Both the position numbers and the translations under genes were made by a program. From the NCBI GenBank assembly GCA_020440605.1, contig JAGRNT010000011.1, positions 123,007 to 180,457 on the forward strand: DNA of 57,451 nt. Reading direction: 5' to 3'. The first letter of the stretch is position 1; every line of letters begins with the position of its first letter. Below are positions 32,836 through 41,893 of this stretch, in pieces. The stretch comes from a bacterium (lineage in GTDB: Bacteria > 4484-113 > JAFGCY01). The notes beneath the pieces were generated by a model, which was not told where the DNA came from, ran no database searches, and saw only the letters and a list, made by a program, of their open reading frames with translations.

Positions 32836-35800
32836 GTGGACACGCGCTTACTGGCAGCCATGCTGGCATGCATGGCCGCCACGGGCTGTATGCGCGGAGA
32901 CGTGCAGCAGCATGCAGATACAGGAGGAACCACGCATGGTTCCCTCACCGCTCCCGCGGAGCTGGTGAGCAGTACACCGCTTGCGGCACCCGCCGGAGCG
33001 GCACCGGGCTTCAGCCTGCTTGATCCACAGCAGAGCGGCCTTGCCTTCAGCAACATCATCAGCGACCGGCTGGTGATCCTCAGTACCTTCTCCACCGTGA
33101 GTGGCGTCGCCACTGCGGACTATGACGGGGACGGCGATCTCGACCTGTTCATGGTCGCTGTGGAGGAACCGAGCCGGCTGTTCCGCAATGAGGGCGGGAT
33201 GCAATTCAGGGACGTCACGGATGAGATGCCCTGCGACATCAGCAACGACGGCGGCCTGGGCGCCAGCGCGGTCTTCATGGACGTGGATGCGGACGGGGAT
33301 CCGGACCTCTATGTCGGCTACAAGACCCGTGCCAATGCCCTGTTCATCAATGAGGACGGGCTGTTCGTACGCGACGAGGCCGCCGAACGGGGGCTTGACA
33401 ACGGCTATGCCACGGCGAGTGCCGCCGTGTTCGATACTGACAACGATGGCGACCTCGACATGTACATCGCCAGTCATCTGGACTTCCCGCATGACAAGGG
33501 CATCCTGCGCGGTCTGTACGGCACCGGTGATCGCAATGATGACATCCTGATACCGCAGGAGCACCGCGACAAGTTCTACAAGACCAAATACGGCGACACG
33601 ATGATGAAGCCGGACCCGGACCAGTTCCTACTCAATGACGGTACAGGGCACTTCACTGATGCCACTGAGAGCTCGGGGCTGAACGTGGTGAGCTGGAGCA
33701 TGCACCCCCAGGCCGTGGACATTGACAACGACGGCTGGACCGACCTGTATCTGACGAGTGACCTGGAGACACCGGACAGCCTGTTCATCAACAACCGTGA
33801 CGGGAGCTTCAGCGAGCGCAGCAGTGAGCTCCTACTGAAGAGTCCGTACTTTTCCATGGGTGCTGATACGGGTGACATTAATAATGACGGACTGCCGGAC
33901 CTCTATGCCGGCGACATGCTGAGCCGCGAGAAGGGCCGGGCCAAGCGCCAGAGCGGGGACATGAAGGAGTTCCGCACACTGCTGGTGCGGGAGGAGACCC
34001 AGCCCGTGATGCGCAACATGCTCTGGCTGAACCGCGGCGGCGGGCAGATGACGGAGATGGCGGAGTATGCCGGGGTCAAGGCCGCGGAATGGACCTGGTC
34101 CAGCCGCTTCGCCGACCTGGACTGCGACGGCTGGGAGGACCTGGTCGTTGCCAACGGCTTCATACGCGATGCGGCGGACGTGGACGAGATGAACACCGTG
34201 CGGCGCATGGCGGCACTGCATGCCCCGGCGGAGGAGATCGAGAGCATCACGCTTGCGCAGCCGATCCTCCGATCCACGAACTACGTGTTCCAGCGCAGGG
34301 CGCCCGGCAGCCTGCAGTTCGGGATCGTGGACGGCAACTGGGGGATCACGCGTGAGACCTTCACGCCGAGCTTCGTACTGGCGGACTTCGATGGCGACGG
34401 CGACCTGGACATGGTCTGCAACAACGTGATGGATACGGCGGACCTCTACCGCAATGACAGCCCGGGCGGGGGACGCGTTGTCGTCAGCCTGCGGCAGGAA
34501 GGCGGAAACCCGCAGGCCTGGGGTGCACGGCTCTGGGCGCATGTCGGTGATATGACGCTCACTCGCGATCTGATTGCCAACCGCGGCTATGCCACGGGCG
34601 AGCCGGCCGAGCTGGTGTTCGGGCTGGGGGATGCGCAGCAGATTGACAGGCTGGAGATCCGCTGGCCGGACGGCAGCCTGCAGGTGCATGAGACGCTGGC
34701 AGCGGGAATGCACCATCACATCCAGCGTGCGGCGGAGCTGCCGCAGTGGGAGGCGGAGGCGGTGCAGCCGCTGTTTGAGCAGCGGGGCCTGGGAGTGTTC
34801 CGCACTGAGCGGGATACCGATGCTCTGGAGTTTGACGACGAGCCGCTGCTGCCCTTCATGCAGGGCTATCACGGCGGTGGTGCGGGAGTTGCCGATTTCA
34901 ATGGTGATGGCAAGCTGGATGTATACCTGGCCGGAGCCAGCGGCCAGCGCGGCAGCCTGCTGTTCGGTGATGCCAGTGGTGGTTTCAGTGACTCCGGCAG
35001 CTTCATGCCGGAGCTTGATCCCGCTGCCGAGGAAATGGCCGTGCTCTGCTTTGATGCCGATGCCGACGGCTGGACCGACATGCTGATCACGGCAGGCGGG
35101 ATGGAGTCCGAGCCGGGCAGCCGCGATTACCGTGACCGCCTGCTGATGAACAATGCCGGCCAGAATTTCCGCCCGGTGCCGCTGGGCCTGGAGGAGAATC
35201 TGTCAACCGCTGCTGCGGACTGCGCGGACATCGACGGAGACGGTGATCTGGACCTGCTGATCTGCGGACATCTGGCCGGGCGGGCGCTGGGACGCGGTAC
35301 CCGCTCCTGGATCCTTGCCAATGACGGCAGGGGGAACTTCAGTGATGCCACGGCGGAACTCTGCCCGGAGCTGCTGAACCCGCGCCTGATCACGGATGCC
35401 GCTCTGCAGGATCTGGACGGTGACGGCCGGCCGGAACTGGTGGCCAGCCAGAGCTGGGGCAGCGTGCTGCTGTTTGGCAACGTGGATGGCAGGCTGCAGC
35501 TCAGCCAGGAACTGGGCGGCAAGGCCTGGTGGAACAGCATTGCGCTGGCTGACCTGAACGGAGATGGCAGCGTTGAGATCATCGCCGGCAACATCGGTGA
35601 GAACACGAAGTATCACCCGGGCGAGGGCAAGCCGGCGGCGATGTACGCCGGTGACATGGATGGCAACGGCACCCGCGACCTGATCGAGGTCGGCTACCGT
35701 GGCAATGGTGAGCTGATCCCGGGCCGCGGCCGCTCCTGCAGCGGTTATGCGATCCGCACGATCCCCGAGAACTTCCCGACCTGGAAGAGCTTCTCGGAGG

Positions 35801-36510
35801 CCAGCCTAGAGGATGTCTACGGCAGGGCGATCTTTGACAGTGAATACTACGAGGTCACGGAAATCTCAAGCTGCATCTTCGTGAATGACGGCAGCGGGCA
35901 GTACAGCACGATGCATCTGCCGGAGATGGCACAGCTGGCACCGGTTTACGGGATCGCCGCGGCGGACTTCAACGGCGACGGGAGGAGCGACCTGTTCCTT
36001 GCCAACAACTTCCGCTGGACCCAGCCGGAAACCGGCCGCTGGAACATCGGCACCGGGACCCTGCTCCTGGGTGATGGCGCGCTGGGATTCCGCAGTCTTG
36101 AACCAGGCGAGAGCGGGATCATGCTGCACGACGACATGCGCGGCGTGGTTCCGGCGGATCTGAACGCGGATGGCCGGCTGGACATGCTGCTGAGCTGCTG
36201 CAATGCGGAGGCCCGGCTGCTGGAGAACACGAGCAGCGGCTGCACGGTGCTGAAGCTGGAACTGAATGGCCCTGAGGCCAATCCTGACGGAATCGGAAGT
36301 GTGATCACGGTCGAACTGGCCAGTGGCCAGCAGCTGCGGCATTCCGTGACCGTGCGCAGCTCCTACCTGAGCAGTTACAGCGGGGAGCGGCAGATCGCCA
36401 TTCCCGAAGGCGCCGCTCTGGCGGGGATCCGGGTCAGCTGGCCGGATGGCAGCGAGAGTTCAACTAGCGAAGTGCAGGACTATCGGGCCAGGCTCAGCTG
36501 GGATGGCTGA
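32836..36510 (+). CDS. Giant FG-GAP/VCBS and ASPIC/UnbV lipoprotein (copy 2)
   Basis: About 1224 residues from GTG 32836, which has AGGAG 7 nt upstream (a TTG at 32830 would be too close). The lipobox is MAATGC. It repeats the domain order of the gene before: blades, ASPIC/UnbV near 557-625 (IDRLEIRWPDGS), blades, ASPIC/UnbV near 1148-1224. Shared signatures include WTWSSRFADLDCDGWEDL and RGRSCSGYAIRTIP. The DNA coding for the latter is almost identical in both genes (near 31943 and 35720). This indicates tandem duplication with local conservation or gene conversion. The two were probably transcribed together. Function is unknown beyond a calcium-binding surface role. Confidence 0.88.
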   Translation: MDTRLLAAMLACMAATGCMRGDVQQHADTGGTTHGSLTAPAELVSSTPLAAPAGAAPGFSLLDPQQSGLAFSNIISDRLVILSTFSTVSGVATADYDGDGDLDLFMVAVEEPSRLFRNEGGMQFRDVTDEMPCDISNDGGLGASAVFMDVDADGDPDLYVGYKTRANALFINEDGLFVRDEAAERGLDNGYATASAAVFDTDNDGDLDMYIASHLDFPHDKGILRGLYGTGDRNDDILIPQEHRDKFYKTKYGDTMMKPDPDQFLLNDGTGHFTDATESSGLNVVSWSMHPQAVDIDNDGWTDLYLTSDLETPDSLFINNRDGSFSERSSELLLKSPYFSMGADTGDINNDGLPDLYAGDMLSREKGRAKRQSGDMKEFRTLLVREETQPVMRNMLWLNRGGGQMTEMAEYAGVKAAEWTWSSRFADLDCDGWEDLVVANGFIRDAADVDEMNTVRRMAALHAPAEEIESITLAQPILRSTNYVFQRRAPGSLQFGIVDGNWGITRETFTPSFVLADFDGDGDLDMVCNNVMDTADLYRNDSPGGGRVVVSLRQEGGNPQAWGARLWAHVGDMTLTRDLIANRGYATGEPAELVFGLGDAQQIDRLEIRWPDGSLQVHETLAAGMHHHIQRAAELPQWEAEAVQPLFEQRGLGVFRTERDTDALEFDDEPLLPFMQGYHGGGAGVADFNGDGKLDVYLAGASGQRGSLLFGDASGGFSDSGSFMPELDPAAEEMAVLCFDADADGWTDMLITAGGMESEPGSRDYRDRLLMNNAGQNFRPVPLGLEENLSTAAADCADIDGDGDLDLLICGHLAGRALGRGTRSWILANDGRGNFSDATAELCPELLNPRLITDAALQDLDGDGRPELVASQSWGSVLLFGNVDGRLQLSQELGGKAWWNSIALADLNGDGSVEIIAGNIGENTKYHPGEGKPAAMYAGDMDGNGTRDLIEVGYRGNGELIPGRGRSCSGYAIRTIPENFPTWKSFSEASLEDVYGRAIFDSEYYEVTEISSCIFVNDGSGQYSTMHLPEMAQLAPVYGIAAADFNGDGRSDLFLANNFRWTQPETGRWNIGTGTLLLGDGALGFRSLEPGESGIMLHDDMRGVVPADLNADGRLDMLLSCCNAEARLLENTSSGCTVLKLELNGPEANPDGIGSVITVELASGQQLRHSVTVRSSYLSSYSGERQIAIPEGAALAGIRVSWPDGSESSTSEVQDYRARLSWDG

Positions 36511-36515
36511 AACGG

Positions 36516-36773
36516 TTAGAGAGTGATTCCGAATTCCTCGGCGAGCTCATCATTGCTGGGCTCGCTGAGGATCCGGCCCTGATGCAGGATGATCGGGATG
36601 CGGCGCTTCGGGCCGAATCCGGCTTCAATGTTGAACTGCACGACTTCCTCGGCGAGCGCTGCATCAGTCATGATGTTGCGCTCCTCGAAGGCGATGTCGT
36701 GCTGCTTCAGGAAATTCTTGGCACGCACGCAGTCCCCGCACCAGTCCGCGCTGTAGACGATCACTTCCGACAT
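36516..36773 (-). CDS. Glutaredoxin-like protein
   Basis: An 85-residue thioredoxin-fold protein. The start at ATG 36773 is set by GGGAGG five nt upstream and by the typical opening MSEVIVYSADWCGDC; the CxxC is C12-G-D-C15. A cis-Pro region (RRIPIILHQGRIL) and the C-terminal NDELAEEFG helix match small glutaredoxins of the NrdH/Grx type. It would reduce disulfides in the cytoplasm. It converges with the second VCBS gene (5-nt gap) and is divergent from the MATE gene. Confidence 0.88.
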   Translation of the reverse strand: MSEVIVYSADWCGDCVRAKNFLKQHDIAFEERNIMTDAALAEEVVQFNIEAGFGPKRRIPIILHQGRILSEPSNDELAEEFGITL

Positions 36774-36854
36774 GGCATCCTCCCGGGTGGTAACACTCCA
36801 CCTGATTATGTGAATATTCCCGAAGTGTGCAGAGTATTTTGGGGGATAGCTCTG

Positions 36855-36860
36855 TATTAT
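36855..36860 (+). promoter_or_regulatory. -10 hexamer (TATTAT) of the MATE gene
   Basis: TATTAT ends 7 nt before the GTG at 36868, predicting transcription start at 36867 and a leaderless message. No -35 is visible. Confidence 0.35.
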
Positions 36861-36867
36861 TAGGATC

Positions 36868-38307
36868 GTGTCCAAGGCCATTGCCGCCGCTGCCCGCAGG
36901 AAATCCATGATCAGCTGGAACTCACCGGCTGAGCTCGTGCGCATGATCCTGATTCTCGCACTGCCGGTGACGGCCACTAATGCCCTGCAGACGCTGGTGG
37001 GCTTCGTGGATACAAGGATGGTCAGCCCGCTCGGGGCCGAGGCGCTCTCCAGTCTAGCCGTGGGCCGGACCAGTATGTGGATGCTGATGGCGGTGTTCAT
37101 GGGGCTCGGGACGGGGATCACGGCCTACGTGGCGCGCCTGCTCGGGATGAATGACGAGGAGAAGGCCCGGCACTATGCGATCGTCGGCGTGCTGGCGGGG
37201 CTGCTGATCGGCACGGTGCTGCTGCTCGTCGGGCTGGCGATCGGCCCCGGTCCGGTCAAGATGATGGTCACCAGCGGGCACGGCGACGTGGCCGGCAACC
37301 AGGCCCTGGCGCAGCGCTATGCCTGGGACTACATGCGCATCCTGCTGATCGGGCTCGGGGGCGTGGGCTTCCAGATGGCCTGCGTGAGCGTCTTCAACAG
37401 CCACGGCAAGACGATGTTCCCGCTCTGGCTGCTGGTCGTCACGAACATTGTCAACTTCGCCGGCAACTGGTTCCTGATCCCGCGCTATGAGGTGGCGGGT
37501 GCCGCCTGGAGCACGACACTGACAACCGTCACCGCGGGTGTGGTGGCCTTCGTGATGCTGCGCAGCGAGGGGGACATTTCGCTGGACTGGGCGGCCATCA
37601 AGCGGCCGCTGGCCAAGGCCTGGGAAATGTTCTCGCTGGGCTTCCCGGTCACGCTGCAGGTGGGCATGCGCGCCATGGCGATGCTCGCGATCATCAAGAT
37701 CATAACCCTGCTGCCAGGCAGCGTCGTGGGCCAAAGTGCGCTGCATGTCGGCCTGCAGGCTGAGAGCCTGGCCTTCATGCCGGCCTTTGCCTTCAGCATC
37801 GCAGCGGCCACGCTCGTGGGCCAGAACCTCGGCGCGCGCCAGGTGGACCAGGCACGGATCAGTGCGCTGTACTGCGTGGCCGGCAGCCAGGTGATCATGT
37901 GGACGATGGGGATCCTGTTCTACGTCTTCGCGCCGCAGTTCATCACGCTCTTCATCGGCAAGGCCACGCCTGAGGTGCTGGCTCCGGCGGCGGAGTTCCT
38001 GCGGATCATGGCCTTCTGCCTGCCGGGACTGGGTGTCGGCATGACGCTCAACGGCGCACTGCGCGGCAGTGGCGACACGGCGATCACGGCCTGGATCGCC
38101 TTCACCGCGATGTGGATCGTGCGCCTGCCGCTGATGGGGATCCTGGCCTTCGATGACCTGCTGGGCACGGGGATCGGACTGGGCTGGGGCCTGCCGGGCC
38201 TGTGGTGGGGGATGGCAATCTCGGTGTATGTCGAGGCCTCGCTGGTGGCCTGGCGTTTCAACACAGGCAAGTGGAAGACGATCAAGCTGAAGGATGCGGA
38301 CGGTTAG
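36868..38307 (+). CDS. MATE-family multidrug/toxin exporter
   Basis: Up to 479 residues with about 12 hydrophobic segments in two similar halves, each opening in MATE style (LVRMILILALPVTATNALQTLVGFVDTRMV; FSLGFPVTLQVGMRAMAML). Also typical are AAATLVGQNLGARQVDQAR and FCLPGLGVGMTLNGALRGSGDT. MATE proteins export cationic drugs or metabolites using a Na+ or H+ gradient. GTG 36868 fits a leaderless message; ATG 36907, with AGGA upstream, would remove 13 residues and keep the first membrane helix. At its stop the sense strand runs directly into GGAGG and two GCCA-loop hairpins. Confidence 0.93.
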   Translation: MSKAIAAAARRKSMISWNSPAELVRMILILALPVTATNALQTLVGFVDTRMVSPLGAEALSSLAVGRTSMWMLMAVFMGLGTGITAYVARLLGMNDEEKARHYAIVGVLAGLLIGTVLLLVGLAIGPGPVKMMVTSGHGDVAGNQALAQRYAWDYMRILLIGLGGVGFQMACVSVFNSHGKTMFPLWLLVVTNIVNFAGNWFLIPRYEVAGAAWSTTLTTVTAGVVAFVMLRSEGDISLDWAAIKRPLAKAWEMFSLGFPVTLQVGMRAMAMLAIIKIITLLPGSVVGQSALHVGLQAESLAFMPAFAFSIAAATLVGQNLGARQVDQARISALYCVAGSQVIMWTMGILFYVFAPQFITLFIGKATPEVLAPAAEFLRIMAFCLPGLGVGMTLNGALRGSGDTAITAWIAFTAMWIVRLPLMGILAFDDLLGTGIGLGWGLPGLWWGMAISVYVEASLVAWRFNTGKWKTIKLKDADG

Positions 38308-38534
38308 GGAGGCCTGACGCCAGTCAGGCGCGGTTGGTCGAGCGCCAGCTCGGCCGCTATCGGGGATCAGGTTGAGCATCGACGATCATGCTTGCGCAAG
38401 GTGCTGAACTGAAAATCACGTTCGATAACCACAGCGCAGCGTGTTAGCAGCTCGATTGCCTGGCTTGCGCCAGACCTCCGACGCCGAGCTTGCGCTCGAC
38501 CTCCATAGCCTGGCTACACCCCAGCTCCCAGCTC
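38308..38534. repeat. Hairpin array C between convergent genes (both strands)
   Basis: Next to the MATE stop, plus strand: GGAGG, then GCCTGAC-GCCA-GTCAGGC (38312-38329) and CGAGC-GCCA-GCTCG (38339-38352). Next to the DUF1501 stop, minus strand: tandem GGAGCT words, a decayed GCCAGGCTA unit, CGAGC-GCAA-GCTCG (38485-38498) and a CTGGC-GCAA-GCCAG hairpin (38458-38475), both preceded by GGAGGTC on that strand. The middle (38353-38457) shows no gene. Each half follows the strand of its neighbouring gene. Confidence 0.75.
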
Positions 38535-39761
38535 CTAGCTCCTCAGGAGAGGCAGGTTGTCAAAGCGCTGGCCCAGCAGCTTTTCGCTGTCGGCATCCAG
38601 CCATTTATCGAGCAGGGTGGCATACACGCGGCGGAAGTCCGTGTTGTAACGCAGGTCGCCGTCGTCAAGATCACTGAGGCTCGGGTACTCGCCGTGCAGG
38701 CCGCCCTGCACTGAGCCGCCGGCGATGAAGATCGGACCGGCCTGGCCGTGGTCGGTACCGCCGGAGCCGTTCTCCTTGACGCGCCGCCCGAATTCGCTGA
38801 AGGCCAGCACCGTGACCTTGTCACGCATGCCGATGGCCTGCATCTCCTCCATGAAGCGCGCAAGTCCGCTGGCGAAGCCTCCGAGCAGCGTGGCATGCTT
38901 GTCCTGCTGGCTGGCATGCGTGTCGAAGCCGCCGACACTGAGATAGGCCACGCGGGTCAGCGGGGAGACGGCGATCAGCCGCGCCAGCTGGCGGAAGCCG
39001 CTGGAGAAATTGTCGGATTCATATTCGACGCAGTTCTGGTACTTGCCGAGCAGGCTGTTGAGTTCATGCACGGCGTCCAGAGCACTGTTGGTGCTGGCGC
39101 TGACATGCGCGAACTGCGCACTGCCATCCAGCTGCTGGATGGCGCGCATTGCGGATTCGGCATCCTGGGTCCCGGCCAGCTCGGAGATGTCGTCGAGGCT
39201 GGCAATCGTCGGCACGCTGACGCGCTGGCCTGTGAGCGCCGGGCTGGCGCTGCTGTCCAGGCAGAGGCCGGCCACGGGGCTGACGGGGTCGGGCAGGCGG
39301 TCGAGGTAGTTGCCGAGCCAGCCGGTTTCGCTCTGGGTCGCGGGGCTGGCGGTCTGCCAGATCTTCATCGAACGGAAGTGGCTGCGGTTGTGCTCGGGGT
39401 AGCCGGCGCCGTTGACGATCGCCAGCCGGCCCTCGTCCCAGAGGGCCTTGAGCGGTTTCAGCGCCGGGTGCAGGGCCAGCTCATCGGAGATCGGGATCTG
39501 TTCCTTCTCGGGGATACCGATCCCGGGGCGCAGGCGGTAGTAGTCCTTGACGCTGTAGGGGATCACGGTGTTGAGGCCGTCGTTGCCACCGCTGAGCTGG
39601 CAGACCACGAGCACGTTCTGGCTGCGCGGGCTGACGCCCTGCAGGCGCTCCAGCTTCTGGGCCATGGCCACGCCACGCAGCCAGCCGGGGGTCAGCAGGC
39701 CGAGTGCGAGCACACTGCCGCTGCGGACCAGGAAATCCCTTCTCGAATGCTTGTCAGCCAT
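38535..39761 (-). CDS. DUF1501 Tat-exported protein
   Basis: 408 residues from ATG 39761 (GGAGAG just upstream); upstream in-frame codons run through the hairpin array and are not part of the gene. The N-terminus has a twin-arginine signal, HSRRDFLVRSGSVLALGLLTPGW. The DUF1501 core is clear: VVCQLSGGNDGLNTVIPY, ALHPALKPLKALWDEGRLAIVNGAGYP, NRSHFRSMKIWQTA, VTVLAFSEFGRRVKENGSGGTDHGQAG. The fold is alkaline-phosphatase/sulfatase-like, with DHG residues probably binding metal. It is nearly always encoded beside DUF1800, as here; the pair is exported and its reaction is not established. Confidence 0.92.
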   Translation of the reverse strand: MADKHSRRDFLVRSGSVLALGLLTPGWLRGVAMAQKLERLQGVSPRSQNVLVVCQLSGGNDGLNTVIPYSVKDYYRLRPGIGIPEKEQIPISDELALHPALKPLKALWDEGRLAIVNGAGYPEHNRSHFRSMKIWQTASPATQSETGWLGNYLDRLPDPVSPVAGLCLDSSASPALTGQRVSVPTIASLDDISELAGTQDAESAMRAIQQLDGSAQFAHVSASTNSALDAVHELNSLLGKYQNCVEYESDNFSSGFRQLARLIAVSPLTRVAYLSVGGFDTHASQQDKHATLLGGFASGLARFMEEMQAIGMRDKVTVLAFSEFGRRVKENGSGGTDHGQAGPIFIAGGSVQGGLHGEYPSLSDLDDGDLRYNTDFRRVYATLLDKWLDADSEKLLGQRFDNLPLLRS

Positions 39762-39783
39762 TGTCTCTCCGTTCCCGGTGGAA

Positions 39784-40012
39784 GGCCGTTGACGGCCGCC
39801 ACATGTCCCGGGCGTGAACGCCCGGCTACCGATTGTCAGCTTCAGTGCATCCCGGGCCAATACCCGGATTGCTCAATGTTCATATCCGTTGCCCGGATTG
39901 CTCCGGGGCTCCCGTTGCCAGACTCACATCTGGCCTCCGTGTCAACCTGACGGTTGACCTCCTTGTCAGCTTTACAGCTGACCTCCGTTGCCCGGATTGC
40001 TCCGGGGCTCCC
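39784..40012 (-). repeat. Stop-adjacent hairpin array D
   Basis: Downstream of the DUF1800 stop (TGA followed by GGGAGCCC), the minus strand holds CCCGGA/TCCGGG (39991-40006, loop GCAA), GTCAGCT/AGCTGAC (39965-39982, loop GTAA), GTCAACC/GGTTGAC (39941-39958, loop GTCA), GCCAGA/TCTGGC (39917-39934) and CCCGGA/TCCGGG (39892-39907, loop GCAA), most separated by AACGGAG-like words. Two further hairpins (CCGGGC/GCCCGG 39808-39825; GGCCG/CGGCC 39784-39797) reach to the next gene's start region. Confidence 0.87.
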
Positions 40013-41425
40013 TCAGCAGAACTGGAACTCCGGGCTGCCGAAGATCAGGCGGCAGGCCTCGTGCAGCATCTGCTGGCGGTACTGCTTCTCACCGCGGGTG
40101 CGGTCCAGCAGGCCCTCGACATGCGCGGCGATGATCCCGCGCTTGGCCTCCGGCAGGCCGGCGTCGAAGACCTCACAGAGCCGGTCCACCACTTCATTGA
40201 CACTCTCGAAACGGCGGTTGCCGACGAGGAAGTTCCAGTTGATCACAGCTTCCTTACGCTCGAACAGCAGGTCGGCGAACTTGATGCGCTCCAGCATCGT
40301 GGCGCTGTTGATCCAGGCGCTGCCGCCGTCCCAGCCCGCCACGGTCGGCGGGTAGAGCAGGTGCTGGCCCATGTTCATCATGCTGCCCATCACGCCGCCC
40401 ATCGCACCGCGCAGCAGGCGGCGCTTCTCCTTGTCACTTTCCTGGAAGAGGTTGAAGAGGTCGATGATCCCCGGCAGGTCCACGCTGCGGCTGATCCCGA
40501 CCACGAAGTCCGCCGGGCTCTTGTAGAGTGCCCGCTCGGCGCGCGCGGAGTAGAACTCCTCGCTCGTGAGGATATGCCTGAGCAGGCGGCGCACGCTGTA
40601 GTTGCCATCGCGGAACACCCCGGCGATGCGCTCGACGACCTGCTCCTCCGGGTTCTCATACACGAACCAGCTCCAGAGCTTGCCGGCGATGTAGCGCGCC
40701 GTGACCGGCTGCTCCAGCAGGATGTCGATCACGTCGTCACCGTTCAGGTTGCCACTGACGCCGAGCACCGTCTTGATGCCCTCGTCATGCGCGCCCTGGC
40801 GGAACTGGAACTGCGGCTCCACCGCGCCGCGCACGGCGGCCTGGATGCGGTTGGGACGCTGGAAGCTCCAGCCTGTGAAGGCCCGGGCGGCCTCCTGCAC
40901 ATCCTTCTCGGTGTAGTTGCCGATGCCCATCGTGAACAGCTCCATCAGTTCGCGGGCGAAGTTCTCGTTGGGCTGGCCCTTGACGTTCGTATTGTTGTCA
41001 AGGAAGCGCAGCATCGTCGGGTTCTGGGCCACGGCCACGAGCAGGGTGCGCAGGTCGGAGCTGGCGAGCTCGCTGAGCAGGCGGATGTGCTGGACCATCA
41101 GGTAGCCGTTCTGGACCTTCTCGGCGCTGCAGCCGAAGTGGTCATGCCAGAACAGCGTGAGCTTGGCCTGCAGCGGGCGCTGGGTGGTGAGCATGCCGTA
41201 GAGCCACCAGCCGGAAACGATCGGCGCCGGGAGGTTGCCCTTCATGTTGGTCAGCTCCAGCACGTCGATCTGCGGGGCTTCCTCGACGGAGTCGTAGTCG
41301 ATCAGGTAGTCGAGGGTGGCCTCCAGGCCGCGCGCCGCATGCCAGTCGATCTGGCTGAGGCTGGCGCCGAAGCCGGCGCGGCGCAGCAGGTGTGCCACCC
41401 TGTCGCGATCAGTCTGCAGGGCCAT
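40013..41425 (-). CDS. DUF1800 protein
   Basis: A 470-residue mainly helical protein. It opens VAHLLRRAGFGASLSQIDW, the DUF1800 hallmark, and continues with LTLFWHDHFGCSAEKV, LLVAVAQNPTMLRFLDNNTN, NENFARELMELFTMGIGNYTEKDVQEAARAFTGW and YPPTVAGWDGG. No signal peptide is obvious. AGAGGA lies 5 nt before ATG 41425. It is upstream of and on the same strand as the DUF1501 gene, with hairpin array D between. The pair is common in environmental bacteria and its role, perhaps in exported complex biogenesis, is unresolved. Confidence 0.93.
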   Translation of the reverse strand: MALQTDRDRVAHLLRRAGFGASLSQIDWHAARGLEATLDYLIDYDSVEEAPQIDVLELTNMKGNLPAPIVSGWWLYGMLTTQRPLQAKLTLFWHDHFGCSAEKVQNGYLMVQHIRLLSELASSDLRTLLVAVAQNPTMLRFLDNNTNVKGQPNENFARELMELFTMGIGNYTEKDVQEAARAFTGWSFQRPNRIQAAVRGAVEPQFQFRQGAHDEGIKTVLGVSGNLNGDDVIDILLEQPVTARYIAGKLWSWFVYENPEEQVVERIAGVFRDGNYSVRRLLRHILTSEEFYSARAERALYKSPADFVVGISRSVDLPGIIDLFNLFQESDKEKRRLLRGAMGGVMGSMMNMGQHLLYPPTVAGWDGGSAWINSATMLERIKFADLLFERKEAVINWNFLVGNRRFESVNEVVDRLCEVFDAGLPEAKRGIIAAHVEGLLDRTRGEKQYRQQMLHEACRLIFGSPEFQFC

Positions 41426-41497
41426 CGGCGTCCTCTGGATAGCGGTGTCTCACCACATTGAGAGTACTCGCCCGCCGGGGAAGTTGCAAGGGAGGGA

Positions 41498-41887
41498 TTA
41501 TTGTGCAGGCCTGGAATGTGTCCGCAGGAAACTGGATACATCCTCAGAATCCGCCTGATTGAGAATCACCCGCTCGATGAGGATGGCAAATTCAGTGTCC
41601 AAGCGCTCGAAACTGTAACCGTTGATATCGAGAAACAGGATGCAGGCTGCGTGCGCAGTGCGCTTGTTGCCAGCCAGAAATGGATGATTCAAGGCGAGAT
41701 GCAGGACGTACCGGGCGGCAATATCAAAGACACTTGCATCGGGTTCGTAGTAATGGCAGTTGATCGGCGCGTAGACAGCTGATTCCAGGGCAGCTCTGCT
41801 GTGAATGCCTGTGGGCTCATCCGGAGTGATGCGCAGTTCGTGCCGGTGGATCAGAATCAGGTCGGCCAGGCTCAGGAACCTGTACAT
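41498..41887 (-). CDS. Doc/Fic-type toxin (death-on-curing family)
   Basis: A 129-residue Fic-fold protein with YLxLADLxxIH-type opening (MYRFLSLADLILIHRHEL) and the core HPFLAGNKRTAHAACILFL. The catalytic His is near residue 68, close to His66 of phage P1 Doc, which phosphorylates EF-Tu. The usual D/E/N between F and GNKR is Ala here (A72), which may lower activity or reflect a subfamily. A 59-codon gene ends 6 nt upstream and is a candidate antitoxin. C-terminal residues after ~115 are loose. It sits alone between unrelated metabolic genes, as chromosomal TA modules often do. Confidence 0.87.
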   Translation of the reverse strand: MYRFLSLADLILIHRHELRITPDEPTGIHSRAALESAVYAPINCHYYEPDASVFDIAARYVLHLALNHPFLAGNKRTAHAACILFLDINGYSFERLDTEFAILIERVILNQADSEDVSSFLRTHSRPAQ

Positions 41888-41893
41888 GACAAC

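Noticed and set aside
36774..37121. N-terminal extension of the glutaredoxin-like gene
   Set aside because: It is antisense to the MATE gene and precedes GGGAGG and the typical glutaredoxin start at 36773.
39762..39860. N-terminal extension of the DUF1501 gene
   Set aside because: The extra 33 codons run through array hairpins and precede a well-placed SD and Tat signal at 39761.
39784..40012. Possible CRISPR array because of regularly spaced short repeats
   Set aside because: Units are hairpins with changing stems and no constant 23-40 nt repeat or unique spacers; no cas genes are present.
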